DNA of 64,000 bases from Paramacrobiotus metropolitanus (GCF_019649055.1 NW_026570258.1:1116001-1180000), one strand, 5' to 3'; shown: positions 47,301-58,616, counted from the first letter of the stretch. A program made the numbers and translations. The notes: generated by a model from the letters alone, not told the origin.

Positions 47301-47868
47301 ATAACCAAAGTGTATTTTGTTACATAATTGCTTGAGTTCATACATGATTAATTTTGTTTCAGGATGTAATTTCCGAAGTGTCAGGCAGCACAACCGGACG
47401 AAACAAGGGGATCATTCCCCTAGAAGAAGTGGACAGCTGGTAGATAAATTTGCGAACATTGCAACAAGAGACTGCTTATACTTATTTTACTAGTATTGTA
47501 GCTACAACTTACTAATTTTTTCAGGATTAGCGATAATTTTTTGCCTAGCAAGACAGCACAACTGAAAAGTGACCTGATTTGGCATTTCTTTGAAAGGTAC
47601 AACGGCACCAAAGCCTCGTTGCATTAATAAAAGATCTATATAATATTGCAGATTTTGCGCAAGCAAAAATTATGTCCCAATGCCGAACTTTCGAAAAAGC
47701 CTTGGCCGGCGATTGTCGAATCGGTTCAACGTAAGCGGGGGTTTCAACTGCGGAAACAAAAGTGCTAAGGGACAAAAAAGGTCCGGCATTAAGTTGTCCG
47801 AAGAAGGAACTGTTGCGTTTGAAAGTTTGACAGGGCATAATGTGACGAAAATTATAGTACGCTATTAA
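44393..47868 (+). CDS. PWWP-domain nuclear protein
   Basis: A predicted chromatin or DNA-binding protein of 297 residues in eight exons: 44393-44444, 44533-44652, 44734-44874, 44991-45065, 46935-47074, 47363-47439, 47525-47596, 47652-47868; every junction keeps phase and GT-AG. The N-terminal PWWP domain (about residues 1-58) is clear: FPVGQIVWAKIKGYNRWPA then PPENARNRGVYVQFFGTD and GWVPKGG. The middle is low in structure (TVAPPVVPPIPQC, TQAQSILASELNQTP). The C-terminal about 110 residues (VDSWISDNFLPSKTAQL, WHFFERFCASKNYVPM, LGRRLSNRF) are basic and have the spacing of a small helical or winged-helix DNA-binding fold. I cannot name it. A 1.9-kb intron after exon 4 contains a separate broken coding fragment. 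More exons could exist there. Confidence 0.78.
45725..45970 (+). pseudogene. Broken coding fragment inside PWWP intron 4
   Basis: The plus strand reads MVKPINKMAKSVRPSASTSK and continues to a stop at about 45873. A shifted frame continues WKRALKEFCERDKGAGKHRA and HYYNILETVVPIL. Lysine-rich start and helical continuation look like real protein broken by a frameshift. Family unknown; possibly an element-derived gene or a lost exon. Confidence 0.4.
46690..46845. repeat. GTGTACGGAGTAAAAGGT repeats
   Basis: Three to four imperfect copies of GTGTACGGAGTAAAAGGT in about 150 bp. A similar AGTGCACGGAGTGAAAG occurs at 17206-17222 in an AGO intron. Dispersed low-copy repeat. Confidence 0.6.
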
Positions 47869-49497
47869 CGTGCCGTTTTATTGTTAGCTTTAAGTGTACT
47901 TGTATCATGTGCTGTAAATCACATACAAGCTTGTCACATAAATTCCTGCGCATGAATGCAACAAAAAACACAAAAATTATTTGGTAACGACAGCTTTGCA
48001 ACTGTAATGATTACATTATCGCAGTAATTACAGATGTACAAGATATACTTGTACCGAACGCAAAGTAGTACTAGTATCGTACTAAAATAATCAGATTCTA
48101 GAGATAGATCTTTATTACCATAAAAAAATTGAAAAGGGATAGCTAACCCAGCTTTACCGAACAGAATTAGCAAAAACCATTTCCACTATCTGAAAGCCCA
48201 TATTCCAAAACTTCCAAAACTATACCAAAACAAATTGAAATGCCCTTTCATACTACATTTACATAAACTGCAACCACAGTACAACAGTACAACACCTAAC
48301 AACAGTACAACTAACAGTACAACACCTAACATGTAAATTAAAATGACGTTTCATACTATAATTACATACGCTAGTATTGTTTTTTATTGTCCAAGCTACT
48401 ACTACTGTCAAATGCACAGGTCCCGTTGGGTGAACGAGTGACTGAGCCGAGTTACCAATACTGTCCAATGCACAGAGCTAGTAAGTTATCGCGGTAAGTG
48501 AGCAGGTGACCGAGCTACCATCAAGAAATCCCAATGCTTGAAACAGAAAGATTCAAAACAGAAGTCTCAGTGTTTTTGCGCATTTGTGATGTAGCGATTC
48601 AGGTTCGAATTTAGATATTCATTCGAAATCAAATAAAGTGGCCAATGGCCATGGACCACAAGAAACGCGGCGGCGAGTTTCTTGTACTAAATAACAGTAC
48701 ATACAATGGCATTATGCCTAGAAAAATAGCCTAAATAACGCTTTGATAAACTGAATCATTTGCTGTATGACACAAGCCAGCTATTTGTATTTATCATAAC
48801 ACCATGTTCAATGTCGCACCTTGCCGGTACTTGCCTCTAAAAGCGCTTTTGTGCCAGAATGCGTTGGTTCAGAAAATCTCAATTCGGGTACAGTGTATTT
48901 AGGCTAGGATATAATTATTATGACTGTAACGTATCGTATCAACATTATATATATTCGGGGTTGTATATACTCGTACTGTGCATACTTTTACTACTGTATA
49001 TGGATATACTCGTTACATTATACTCGTATTAGTATTATAATCGGCGTCCAGCAGAAAAACAGTTTCCAGGTGGTTGCTGGTCATAAAAAAATTAAACCAA
49101 TTTGCAAAACAGGGCACCGGCGCTTCTGAGTACCGAAGTGATTTCCAGCTGTACAGCAGCCGGGCAGCATCCGTGTTCAGCGTGTTAAAGCCGACCGGCG
49201 TTGGGTGTGGTCACACTGGATAATTTTGGTTATCAAATACTGATAAACTTTAATGCAGATACCCTTGTTTACGGACTAATAGCCTTGCTCAATGGTTCAG
49301 AAGTACACGTTACCAGTACAAGCTAAATCTAAATAAAATCTGAGCAGCAAAGTTAGTATATTGAACGCAAGTCTACATCATAGTCTCAACCCGAGTGATA
49401 AAGCTATCACAATGCAGAGGTTAAATTATAGTCCAAACCAGAGTAACAGAGTTAGTACAACTACAAACGTAATCCAACGTTATTCGCTTTGGGAACA
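47869..49497. other. Intergenic between PWWP and transposase genes
   Basis: No gene supported. It contains ACAGTACAACACCTAAC tandem repeats at 48278-48335, and 48410-48720 has patchy similarity to 12170-12460. The genes on either side are convergent. Confidence 0.5.
48278..48335. repeat. ACAGTACAACACCTAAC tandem repeats
   Basis: About three units of AACAGTACAACACCTAAC, with intervening shorter copies. A second duplication layer is seen in the flanking TTTCATACTA-ATTACAT strings at 48248 and 48350. Confidence 0.75.
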
Positions 49498-52400
49498 TTA
49501 AACTTGTTTAGTCTTCTTCTTGGACTTCTTAAATCTGCGCGGCTGACGTTTTAGTCTTGAATTTCTTGCTTTTGCTTCTCGAATTCCGGCTGTAGAAATC
49601 TGACTTAACAAATCAGCTTTCGTCCGGTGTTTCTGAATTAACGCAGCACACTTCGACACCAGCTCCAAGTTTTCTGGACTCTTGTTGTCCGTGGCGTCAT
49701 TTAAAAAATCGCGAAGTGTCTGCAACTGCATTGTATATTTCGACCCAGACGATTGTGGCACAGTTGAAGCGCTCTGTAGCGTGGACATTAGAAAGTCTGA
49801 CCCCGCCTGGGCGACATTTTCGAAACCGAAGAAGTCAGCCTGCAGATCAAAAAATTAATTTAGTAATGGTCATAATTAGAAGTACATGTCGCTCATACTG
49901 TTTGTTGGGAATCTTTAAGAAGAGAAGACGACTGCAGTTGTGCTTTTTTGGATAGACAGAGCAAATGGACGTGATTACAAGCCCGAAACCCTCCTACTGC
50001 AGAAGGACAGTCGCAAAGAAAACCGTGAATACAAATCGCAACATTGCATCCGGTGCAAACCGTTTCGCAGTTTCTTGTAGCACACTCAGCAAGGATAATG
50101 ACATGTTCATTAAAAGTAATCAAGTTCTTGCAAACATATCGAGATTCTGCCTCTTTTTCAAACGAATACTTCGAAATTGATTTTACGGCCTCCCGGTGAT
50201 TTCGCTTAATTTGCTGCTGTCGGTACGATGGACTGGCAGTCACGGTATCAGTAAAAAGCTTAATTTCAAGCTGCTCGATGAAGTCCAGTAGGCCGCCGTA
50301 CAGCTCATCAATTCGAAGGCCGGTTTTTGCATTCAGATGTACGCGCTTAAGAACTCTGAAATAAACCACAAACTGCATTACAGCTACATAGACTGCAGAA
50401 AGAAACGCCTGACTAATTAAATATTGAGATTAATCAATAGTGCTATTCGCCAGGCATTCCTTGCGCAAAACCATGCCGGCAATCAAGGCGCAAAGTCTAT
50501 ACCGGTAGCCCCTCCATGCGCCAGTGTTCATGTACGGTTCCCGCGATTGAGTGATAAGCGGACACCGTGACCTTCGCGCGGTTCTTTTCATTTAACAGTT
50601 CCGGTAAACACGCACTACCAGCGAGCAGTTGGCCGGGCCCCGCATGGGTATCGGTCCCGCTCTCATACGGTCTTAATTCTGGGAACAGTAATACAAGTTC
50701 CTGAAATTTTAGCATTTTAGCCTATTTCACCCCAGATGATGTAGCAAAATGTGCATTATGTTAAAATATTGCTAAACTTATCGTGAACTAAGCTCATCGT
50801 GAATAGCCGCATCAATATTTTCTTGTATTCCAAAGTCAAATCATTACGCTTTCGTTTGCCCATGATGATTGATTCATTTACGGTAATTCACTCAAATACT
50901 GCCAACAAGTGTACTTTACTTTTTTATCTGCTTGACGTAGCTGAGTTCTGTCACTTATAAGTTACAAAGCATTAATCGCGGACGTATCGTTGTAACTTTG
51001 TCTGTTTCGGCCAGACTGTATGTAATCGGCAAATTCGTTTTCATGGATATTTTGCATCCGGTCCAAAATAAAAGTGTATGTAAGCCTAATTTGAAGGTGT
51101 ATTCAGTGTGCAGGATGCCCCTGTGCCGGGACGCGCCGGTTAAAATTTCAGCGTATTATCTTTTCGGGTACAGTATTTATTTACTAGGTGTATGTAAAGG
51201 CAGGTTTTACTGTACAGAAGCGATAGCAAATTTCAACGACAGATTATCGGGCGCGTTACAAACTGACTACGCGCCAGAAAAACGGCTTTGGCAGTTTTAG
51301 AAAAAAGAAGTACTATAAAATTAAGTACTTACCTGTGGAAGCTTTCTATAAACGCACTGGTCGAAAAGGCAGCGCCGATGCGGTAAGGCAGTGACCACTC
51401 GCTTATGCGTTCCAGATACTGGGATAAATAAGAATACACCTTCTTGTCCGTGCTGACCAATCTAATCAGCTCAGCGCTTTCGGCTTCCGCTTCAGATATT
51501 CCGCGAGCATACATAATATTGCCGAATCGCTTTTTCGCATCGGTAAACGAACGCGCGTGTCTGTCAAGCCACTGATTCACATTTTTCCGTACATGCCATG
51601 TACATAGTATTTTTTTGGCATTGCATCCAATCACTTGCTGGTAAGCGTTAAAAAACGCAGGAGCATCATCAGATAAAAACCACTCCGCATGGAAATTTAG
51701 GATTTGCTCTTTCAGCATTTTGAAAAAAGCCGAAACTGTTAATTCGTCTTCGTGATTTGCAATACAATGTGCAACTGGAAATCCGCGTTCTGCAGCATCG
51801 ATACCCATTAGCGTTATAAGTTTAAATCCTCGCTGGCCACAAACACCATGTGTTGCATCAATACACAGACTTTTGCGGTTTAGTCTTTTAAACTGTGCCC
51901 TTTGAAAAGGCGTCTGAAGAACGGCAATAAAATAGGATTCGGGTAATTCCGGGAATTGCATACATTTTTGCGAGATGTTTTTTAAGTATAACAAATTCCT
52001 TTCCTGAAATGGAACCGTGTTTTCGTACGCAGCTTCAAGTCCCATTGACTGGTATTCACAGGCTTTGCGTGGCTCCCAGTGCAGCTTTAGTTCGCGACGA
52101 ATGTTGTATACATCTTGCAATGTAATGTATAATGCACGCGAATGAACACCCTCTGCAAGGTTCGTATAATATCGTACTCAAGCAAAAATGACCGCCGTAA
52201 AAAATTTCTGTGGTTTTTACAAACCTTTCTCGAGCCTTTCCCATGCGCTTTTTCGCACATCTCGCACAATTACGCGTGGGTCTGCGCTCAAAGCCAGCCT
52301 ACTTCCGATATCGATCCGAAGTCTTTCGGGAATCTTTTGAGCATGAAGGTCAGCGTTGACATCGTGGCCATAATGTTGCTCACAATAAGACGCTACCACA

Positions 52401-54341
52401 CTTTCACTGGTGGTTTTAACCTAAAAAATAAATTTGTCGTCATGTTACTGTTAAAGTTAGTGCTATGCGCCCTGACAATCCGGGCGTGGAATGTTGATTA
52501 ATTAAAATTATGTATATATTAGCTATGCGCTCCAAATACATGTACTGTATTTCCTTTTACAGAGTGTACATATCCCGAGGTATCCGTATTACCTTGCGAC
52601 TTGCGTCATCAAATTATTAGTTCGTGTTTTAATTTATGGATGCAAGTACTTTTATAGGCACGTCTTCCTACTTCCGTTTAATATTGGGATTGGAGGATTA
52701 GGACCCTCCGTAAGAGGCAGAACGTATGTCAGTAAATGTTTTTGCGCATGTACAAGGATTTGGTTTTATGTACCGAGTCACTTCCCAGTTCCCAGTAGCC
52801 TAATATTAAGCTTCGGTAATCGGTAAGCAGCAACGTTTGGGACATTTACTAACAGTAACAGTAAGTAAGGTTTTTAAAATAACAGCAAACTGTAAGTAGA
52901 AAGCAGGATGGTGTTTGAGTTTTTGCACACGTTTAGCTTAGAATGATGTTATTACCCACTCTGTCATTGTTTTTCCAAAAAATGAGCTCTTTTGCTGGTT
53001 TATTCCATTGAGCGCTCGTGCGCAAACGCTAAAGCGAAAGGGCACACTCGATTCCGTTTCTTTGATTTGACAGCCTTACACTGGCTTACAGCTAGCCGTT
53101 ATCCGCTTTTCGGCAAGTCAAAATATACGTATAAGAGTATCTAGATCGTTATGCAACCCACCACTGTATGACTTCGAAACCACAAATTAACATAAGGTGG
53201 TGTTCTGATATTGCCGGTAGTAATAAAATATACATGATGGTGTCGCAGAAATGGCCCGAGACAAAACGTGGTGCAGACAGTGGTGTACAGAGCCTGGTGG
53301 TGGTCAAATGTGGTGTGCAGCGACTTTTGGTGGTACAACTTTACGGACTACGGAGCTTTCTCGTTATGTATGAATATGATGTTGTTACTAATAAGTATAC
53401 TAGTACTGTACCTGCATGGCACAAACAGCACAGTAAGTACTGTAAGTACATACTAGTAGCAAAAGTCTTTTGAGTATGTTCGTACAAATAGATACCCGGC
53501 CTTTTGCAGTTGCGACAATTTTCTAAATAGCAGTTTTCCACACATAGTATTATGGTTATTCGTATAACGCATAAAGTGCAAGTAGTGCTTACCATTACCT
53601 AGCAGTAGGTATAAATCAAACTTTAATCAATAACAGAACGTGTTTTCCGCTTCGCTTTAGATGCAATTGTGCACTAACGTTAGCACTAATTAAACGCTTG
53701 TCTTCTCTACGCTCTTCTCTGCACTATGCTCTGCACTATGCTCTGCATGACCTTTGTTACTACCCCCAAGAATTGCACTGAGTTCTATCTGTAGACGCTA
53801 AATTGGTGAATGTTCTAGGCTCTAGCTAACAATGATTGATGACATACCTTAATAAAAGCGGTACATTTAAATTTTCGTTCTTTTTTCGAACTCCCGTCTC
53901 CGGTAGATTTGAAATTTCGAAAGCAAGAATACATTCTGAGAGATTTTTCAGCTCCAGTTTTTTTCTCTCCATTCGCATGGTTGAATTGGCTGGCAGTCAA
54001 ATCTTCGAAATCAGCTTTCCAAGATACAAATTCATCGAAATTTTGAAATGTTTTCTCCTTCACGCTGAATTCAACCCGATTATGGAAAGCACAGAGATGT
54101 GAAATCAAAGATTCAAGGTGATAAAAGACAAATTGGCATTCCGGCTCTTGACATTTTCCCGCTACGACACAAACATCTAAATCTTTACGAGTTCATCTTG
54201 CAATCATTTTTTAAAAAACCTACCAATTTTTGGAACAGAAAATTCTGGATGGTGCTTTTTAACGTGACGGTTTAAGTTTGACTTCGTCGTATAGGATTTT
54301 GCTCCAGTACAATGATCACAGCGTAGATCTTTAGAGGACAT
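49498..54341 (-). CDS. MULE-type transposase, intact reading frame
   Basis: A DDE transposase of the Mutator superfamily, or a gene domesticated from one; 748 residues. Six exons: 54341-54224, 54161-53848, 52420-52225, 52152-51333, 50355-49899, 49839-49498; all junctions are GT-AG in phase. N-terminus: a C2H2-like finger (RCDHCTGAKSYTTKSNLNRH, VKKHH), then a second Cys/His cluster (CQEPECQFVFYHLESLISHL, CAFH). The MULE core is in exon 4: first Asp at about 308 (CIDATHG), second at about 371 (WFLSDDAPAFFNAY, then CTWHVRKNV), Glu at about 479 (AFIESFHR). A SWIM-type finger follows in exon 5 (CDCPSAVGGFRACNHVH). The C-terminus is strongly basic (RRFKKSKKKTKQV). No stop or frameshift interrupts it. 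I found no terminal inverted repeats close to it, which would favour domestication, but distant or degraded ends are not excluded. Confidence 0.9.
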
Positions 54342-54586
54342 AGTGAAGGGAAGCCGACAGCGACAGTATTCCACCAATAAAATATGCAATTAGCATTGCA
54401 AGAAAGCATTCGTTCAAAATATCAAGATTGAGATAGAACCGTAAAGAATTCAAACAATTAATTATTGACTATTATGGCAATCATCAATCACCACGCAATT
54501 ATTAATAAATTACATACCACATTCGCTTTTTTATTTTTTACAGTTTTATTGCAACCGTACGCTCAGAAGCGTTTACTAGTAGTTGA

Positions 54587-54728
54587 AACTTCCAATGGAT
54601 TTTGTGGCAGATTGGATGTGTAAACGCTGCCACTGAGCACGACGCTCAAGTCCATAAAATGAACCGAAGTGCGTGAATAGCACCCATCCAATCCCTCCAG
54701 GAGGATTAGATCAGCCGTGATGTTTAGG
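54587..54728 (-). repeat. 142-bp exon-like duplication, copy 2 (inverted)
   Basis: Minus-strand copy of 40228-40369 with two differences. Its open frame extends beyond the duplication on both sides, through TVAITVIGIATAARN upstream and STTSKRF downstream, because the flanks differ. It abuts the hairpin at 54738-54826. Confidence 0.85.
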
Positions 54729-54737
54729 TTACGAGCA

Positions 54738-54826
54738 GCAGTAGCAATACCAATGACTGTAGCAATAGCCGTCCCGTGGTCCGTCTACGAGACGGCTATG
54801 GCTATAGCCATTTGTATTGCTACTGC
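54738..54826. repeat. Imperfect hairpin with 36-nt arms
   Basis: Left arm GCAGTAGCAATACCAATGAC onward (54738-54773) and right arm 54791-54826 are complementary at 32 of 36 positions around a 17-nt loop. The arms contain internal AGCAATAGCC / GGCTATAGCC motifs. It sits directly at the edge of the 142-bp duplication. Confidence 0.85.
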
Positions 54827-54889
54827 CGCACCTTGCCCAAATTGTCTAATATTTTTGTCAGACGGATGCGGAACCGCTTGTACGTACTG

Positions 54890-55985
54890 GTCACACCCAG
54901 CACGTGCAGTTGAGACAAAAGAGCCATGTTGATTGGGCAGCGTCAAACGCAGGCAAGCGGTGTAGCGCCAGCGCGTGCGGGCACACCGAGCGCAAATACG
55001 TAACAAAAGCAGAAAGCCGTTTAAAATTTTTTTGAAGTTTTGTCGGAAAAGTGTACGTACATTGTATGCTATACACATTTGCTTTTGATAATAATATTAT
55101 TAGATAATCATGGTTGCACAGCCGATAGCGCCATGCATACGGGTGGGTTTGTATTACCTTCATTACGAGGTCCACTGCAATGAGCTGCTCGCACCCAGCG
55201 GCCAGCGTGACCACTGGCCACCACTGCACATGGGATCAGATCCAAAAAAACAGCCACATTATTAGCGCTGGTCAATGCCATCACCGTATAAACGCGGTTC
55301 GAACCAGCCATTCGTCCAGCACATCATCCACTCTGAACCAGCATCGATACCGACCGGCATACTCCCACCGGAACAATCAACGCCACGTAGCAGACGCGCC
55401 CTTTGGCTTTCAAGAACCAGACGAGGTTTTCCGATTACGCACCCGGTGACGCAGATGGTCGGCGCCATGGCACAACTACATGAGAATGTCGCGTTCGTTA
55501 GTCCACATGAAGCGCGTCGCCAAATCGCCAAGCATCCGGTTAAATTTCACTTGACAGCACAGCTCCACACACTCACCAATCATGGCTGATACATTGTGCA
55601 TGGGTGGCGTAAAGAGCTGTTGCGCGGTGAACGCAGCGCTAACAACATACCGCTGACTAATAAAGACATTGGTGCCGCTGCGCCACACACACTCATAAGT
55701 CATATTCCCGGGTACTCGCGTGACTGAAATTCATCAACGTGAAACTGGCGAATGTGGAATTGTGATCAGCGACAATAAAGCCGATGAACGGTAATGTGTG
55801 CTTGTGCATCCACAACTGCTACCACGGAGGACCGGAGGTGATCTGTGGTATAATTCCCCAGGGTATTTTCCCTTGTGTGCTCTATTCCGTTTCTGCGGAC
55901 CGCTAGGTAGCGGTTTGGATAAAGAGGATGCGCAGTACGGTTGTCGTGGCAATGGAACGTTACCGGCGCTCCTTTCGCTGCCTTG
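54890..55985 (-). pseudogene. Degenerate immunoglobulin-fold gene copy
   Basis: The minus strand shows Ig-like segments in shifting frames. One reads GAPVTFHCHDNRTAHP and NRYLAVRRNGIEHTREN (55985-55790). The next reads FASFTLMNFSHAST and TYECVWRSGTNVFISQRYVV (about 55750-55640). A second domain follows with GECVELCCQVKFNRMLGDLA and RFMWTNERDIL. The order parallels the intact plus-strand gene at 56661-57856 and the exon at 58170-58567. At least two frame changes and an in-frame stop separate the blocks, so it reads as a pseudogene. The upstream end is cut by an ATTAATTATTATTAATC repeat. Confidence 0.65.
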
Positions 55986-56159
55986 ATTAATAATAATTAA
56001 TGATTAATAATAATTAACATACTGGTAAGAAATTATTTTTTAGATTTCGTGATACAACTATTTGGAACCTAGTTAGTGTTACTATTTAAAAGGAAGTAGT
56101 AGTTAAGTTAACTTAAGTAGTAGCTTGTGTTGTGAAACTGTAGAGTAATAGGCATTTAA
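55986..56159. other. AT-rich spacer
   Basis: Contains ATTAATAATAATTAATGATT simple repeats and AAGTTAACTTAAGTAGTAG; no gene. Confidence 0.5.
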
Positions 56160-56393
56160 GGGATTTGGCCCGGTACATAGTACCAATTTCGGGCACATCC
56201 ACGGCAACTTTCGCTGTCGTGCACTTTTAGTACACCTCCGCGCGTTTAAACTTTTGGAATTTTATTTCACTAATAACTTCCAAACCGGATGTATAAAAGC
56301 TCTTTGGCTACAAATATCATAAAGCAATGCAAAAAAGTGTTTGGGAGTGCGCGACAGCGAAAGTTGCCGTGGCTATGTACCGGGCCAAATCCC
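56160..56393. mobile_element. 234-bp TTAA-flanked (piggyBac-type) MITE
   Basis: Inverted termini GGGATTTGGCCCGGTACATA and its complement, flanked on both sides by TTAA (56156-56159 and 56394-56397), the piggyBac target signature. Sub-terminal CACGGCAACTTTCGCTGTCG is also inverted. Related, more degraded copies are at 13411-13645 and 27540-27680, and a single terminus is near 52735-52795. Confidence 0.85.
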
Positions 56394-56660
56394 TTAAGGA
56401 AAACTCGTATGGTTTACTACCAGTACCAGAAGAAAAGGAAAGCCTTTTTCGCACTGGTGTAGACGTTAAGTTGATTGTGAGCAAACAAAATAATAAGTAA
56501 ACACAGCATTTTTCTAGATACAGTACTCTGGCAAGATGACAATGTTGTGACATGACAACAGACAGCTAGGTAAATGTTCAATGGCATCGTACAAAAAACT
56601 GGGCGTACGTACGTACATGGTATGTACTTATCGTAAAAAAATATAAAAAAATTGGCATTA

Positions 56661-57856
56661 ATGCGTTTGTGGGTGGTGTGGAACGTAGCGTGCCTGCAGC
56701 TGAACGTGTGCTGGGGATGCCTGCCAGTGACACCTACTCTTACCATTCAATGGCCACTGTCACCGACCAGTGTGGCTCCGACGGACCGTAAGTGGCTATG
56801 ATTTTTGGGTGGAGAAAACTACAGCATGGGCGACACTACAAAAACATTGCATGTAATTCGTTTCAACGCAGATTGCGCAAACCAGTGCTTCTCAGTTCCA
56901 ATCCGATGCTGGCGACTGGCAAATCACATTAACAGGATTTTCTTACCTAATTTTTGAGCGACCGAATGCCCGATTTTCTTCTTTGTGTCCTACAGTGCAT
57001 GTGACATACTGACATACCTTCTCCGTCTGCAGTGGCAGACATGATTACGGATGCGATGCGGACCGGCCGGCAGGACGAGCGCATCACTCTCCATCTGGCC
57101 CCGGATGAGGGCATTATGCAGGGAGAACTTCGCCGGCCCCGTTTAGGCGAGGACGCCATGTTCAGCTGCGAAGCACCGCCCGGGGGCGACTGGCGCATGC
57201 TGACCTGGCTGCACCGCGGACGGACCATTTTCGAAGGAGGCCACGCCCCCGCTCAGCCGCCCGATCCTGTACAGCGCTACAATGTCAGTCGTTCAGGTGA
57301 CCGCGGCCTAGAGCTAGTGGTCCTCAACGTCACCGCCTACTCGGGCGGGCCAGTGCTGTGCGTGGATGCCACGCCCACCCGGCTCTACACCAGCCAACCG
57401 CGCATTCTGCGCCGCTTCACGCTCCTTCCACTAATTACACGCGCCAGCGAAGTCTTTGCGCCGCACTCCGAGGGCAGTGCGGCGCGCGTGGTCAACGAGG
57501 GCGGTCGCCTCAACATCACGTGCCGCATCCGCTTGCCGCTCCCGGAGGCGGTTTTGCACAACCAGGATAATTATTTTTTCTGGCGCTACAAAGGCCGCAT
57601 CATCAGCCAGTACACGGAGCCGCCGTACGGTGCGCTGTTCCACAGGAAAAACCCGCCCATCATCGGCTATTCAGTCGCGACATCGAACCACGAAGAATTC
57701 AAATTCAGCAATCTTCCCGGTCAATTTGTTAACTACACATTACATTTGGCGAATTTCCAAGCCAACGGTGACGGCGAGATTCAGTGCTTCATCCGGCCAC
57801 ACGAAGGCATCCACGAGTGGATCTTTCAAACTACCACCATCACTGTTCTTGCCTAA
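56661..57856 (+). CDS. Secreted protein with two immunoglobulin-like domains
   Basis: Two exons, 56661-56787 and 57033-57856 (GTAAGT donor, CTGCAG acceptor, phase 1); 316 residues. Exon 1 gives a hydrophobic N-terminus starting MRLWVVWNVACLQ, a probable signal peptide. Exon 2 contains two Ig-like units with the expected Cys pairs: FSCEAPPGGDWRMLTWLHRG to GPVLCVDATPTR, and LNITCRIRLPLPE with YFFWRYKGRI to GEIQCFIRPHEG. Several NxS/T sites (YNVSRSG, LNVTAY, LNITC, NYTLHL) suggest glycosylation. No transmembrane helix or GPI signal is obvious; it ends ITVLA. Function is unknown; adhesion, secreted receptor or defence roles are all possible. Minus-strand relatives flank it on both sides. The exon-2 codon use is G+C-rich compared with its surroundings. 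Confidence 0.82.
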
Positions 57857-58169
57857 TGGTGATACTGACGCATTAAGTCCATATACGAAGCCTGTCGTCT
57901 GTAAAGCACTGTACGAGTACAGTATTTACAAGATAAACAGCAAGATCCCTTACGAGTAGACCGGACGCACTACTCTAGTTGTCGGCTCCGCTAAGATCAG
58001 TGGAAGTGACAAGTTAATGTACTTTGGCTAAGTTTTCGACCATGTCGCACACTGAAATGGTCTTATATTTTTATGCGGCTCCCGAACTAACGTAAAAACT
58101 AATATTTTTAATATGTAATACGCTAGCTTCGTAATATTTCGTTGGTGCTAAAAAATTAATCAAAAAACT
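57857..58169. other. 3' flank of the Ig gene
   Basis: No second gene seen. It contains the shared 3' region between the plus-strand Ig gene and the convergent minus-strand Ig exon. Confidence 0.45.
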
Positions 58170-58567
58170 TTACCGCAAGGCGACACTGGCAAATGTGGAA
58201 TTATGATTATCGACCATAGAGCCGTTGAAAGGTGGTGTTTCTGCATCCGCAACTGCTACCGCGTTGGTGAACTTGGGGTAATTCCCAAGGGTAATTTCCT
58301 TCGTATGCTCGACTCCGTTCCCCCGGACCGCTAGGTAACGGTTGGGTTCACCCCAACCGTTCGTTCTACACATCCTCCCCACCCCAATCTGGTGAGGAGG
58401 ATGCGTAGTACGGTTGTCGTGGCAATGGAACGTTACCGGCGCTCCTTCCGCTGCCTTGATTAATAAGCGCCATTGCTTAGATTCAGGCGAGGAAGGGTTG
58501 GTTAGGTTACCCAAGTATTTTGTCTCACTCGGGTTTAGCAGCACTGTTGCGTCTAATTGCTCTAATA
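58170..58567 (-). pseudogene. Ig-like gene fragment, one exon
   Basis: After an acceptor (TTCCTTTCAG, exon from 58567) the minus strand is open for about 130 codons: LEQLDATVLLNPSETKYLGN, EGAPVTFHCHDNRTTHPPHQ, GEPNRYLAVRGNGVEHTKE and NHNSTFASVALR, up to a possible donor GTAAAG at about 58174. It matches the first Ig unit of the broken copy at 55985. No signal exon or second Ig exon was found on either side within this spacing, so it is either a fragment or a gene whose other exons I could not see. Confidence 0.55.
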
Positions 58568-58616
58568 CTGAAAGGAAGAAACAATGGGAAGTACGAGGTA
58601 TATGTACGAGTGCAGT

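Noticed and set aside
50497-50715. A 72-codon minus-strand frame inside the transposase intron (residues such as ACLPELLNEKNRAKVTVSAY)
   Set aside because: Protein-like composition, but adding it breaks the clean exon 4 to exon 5 junction (SFHR joined to VLKRV). Kept out without other evidence.
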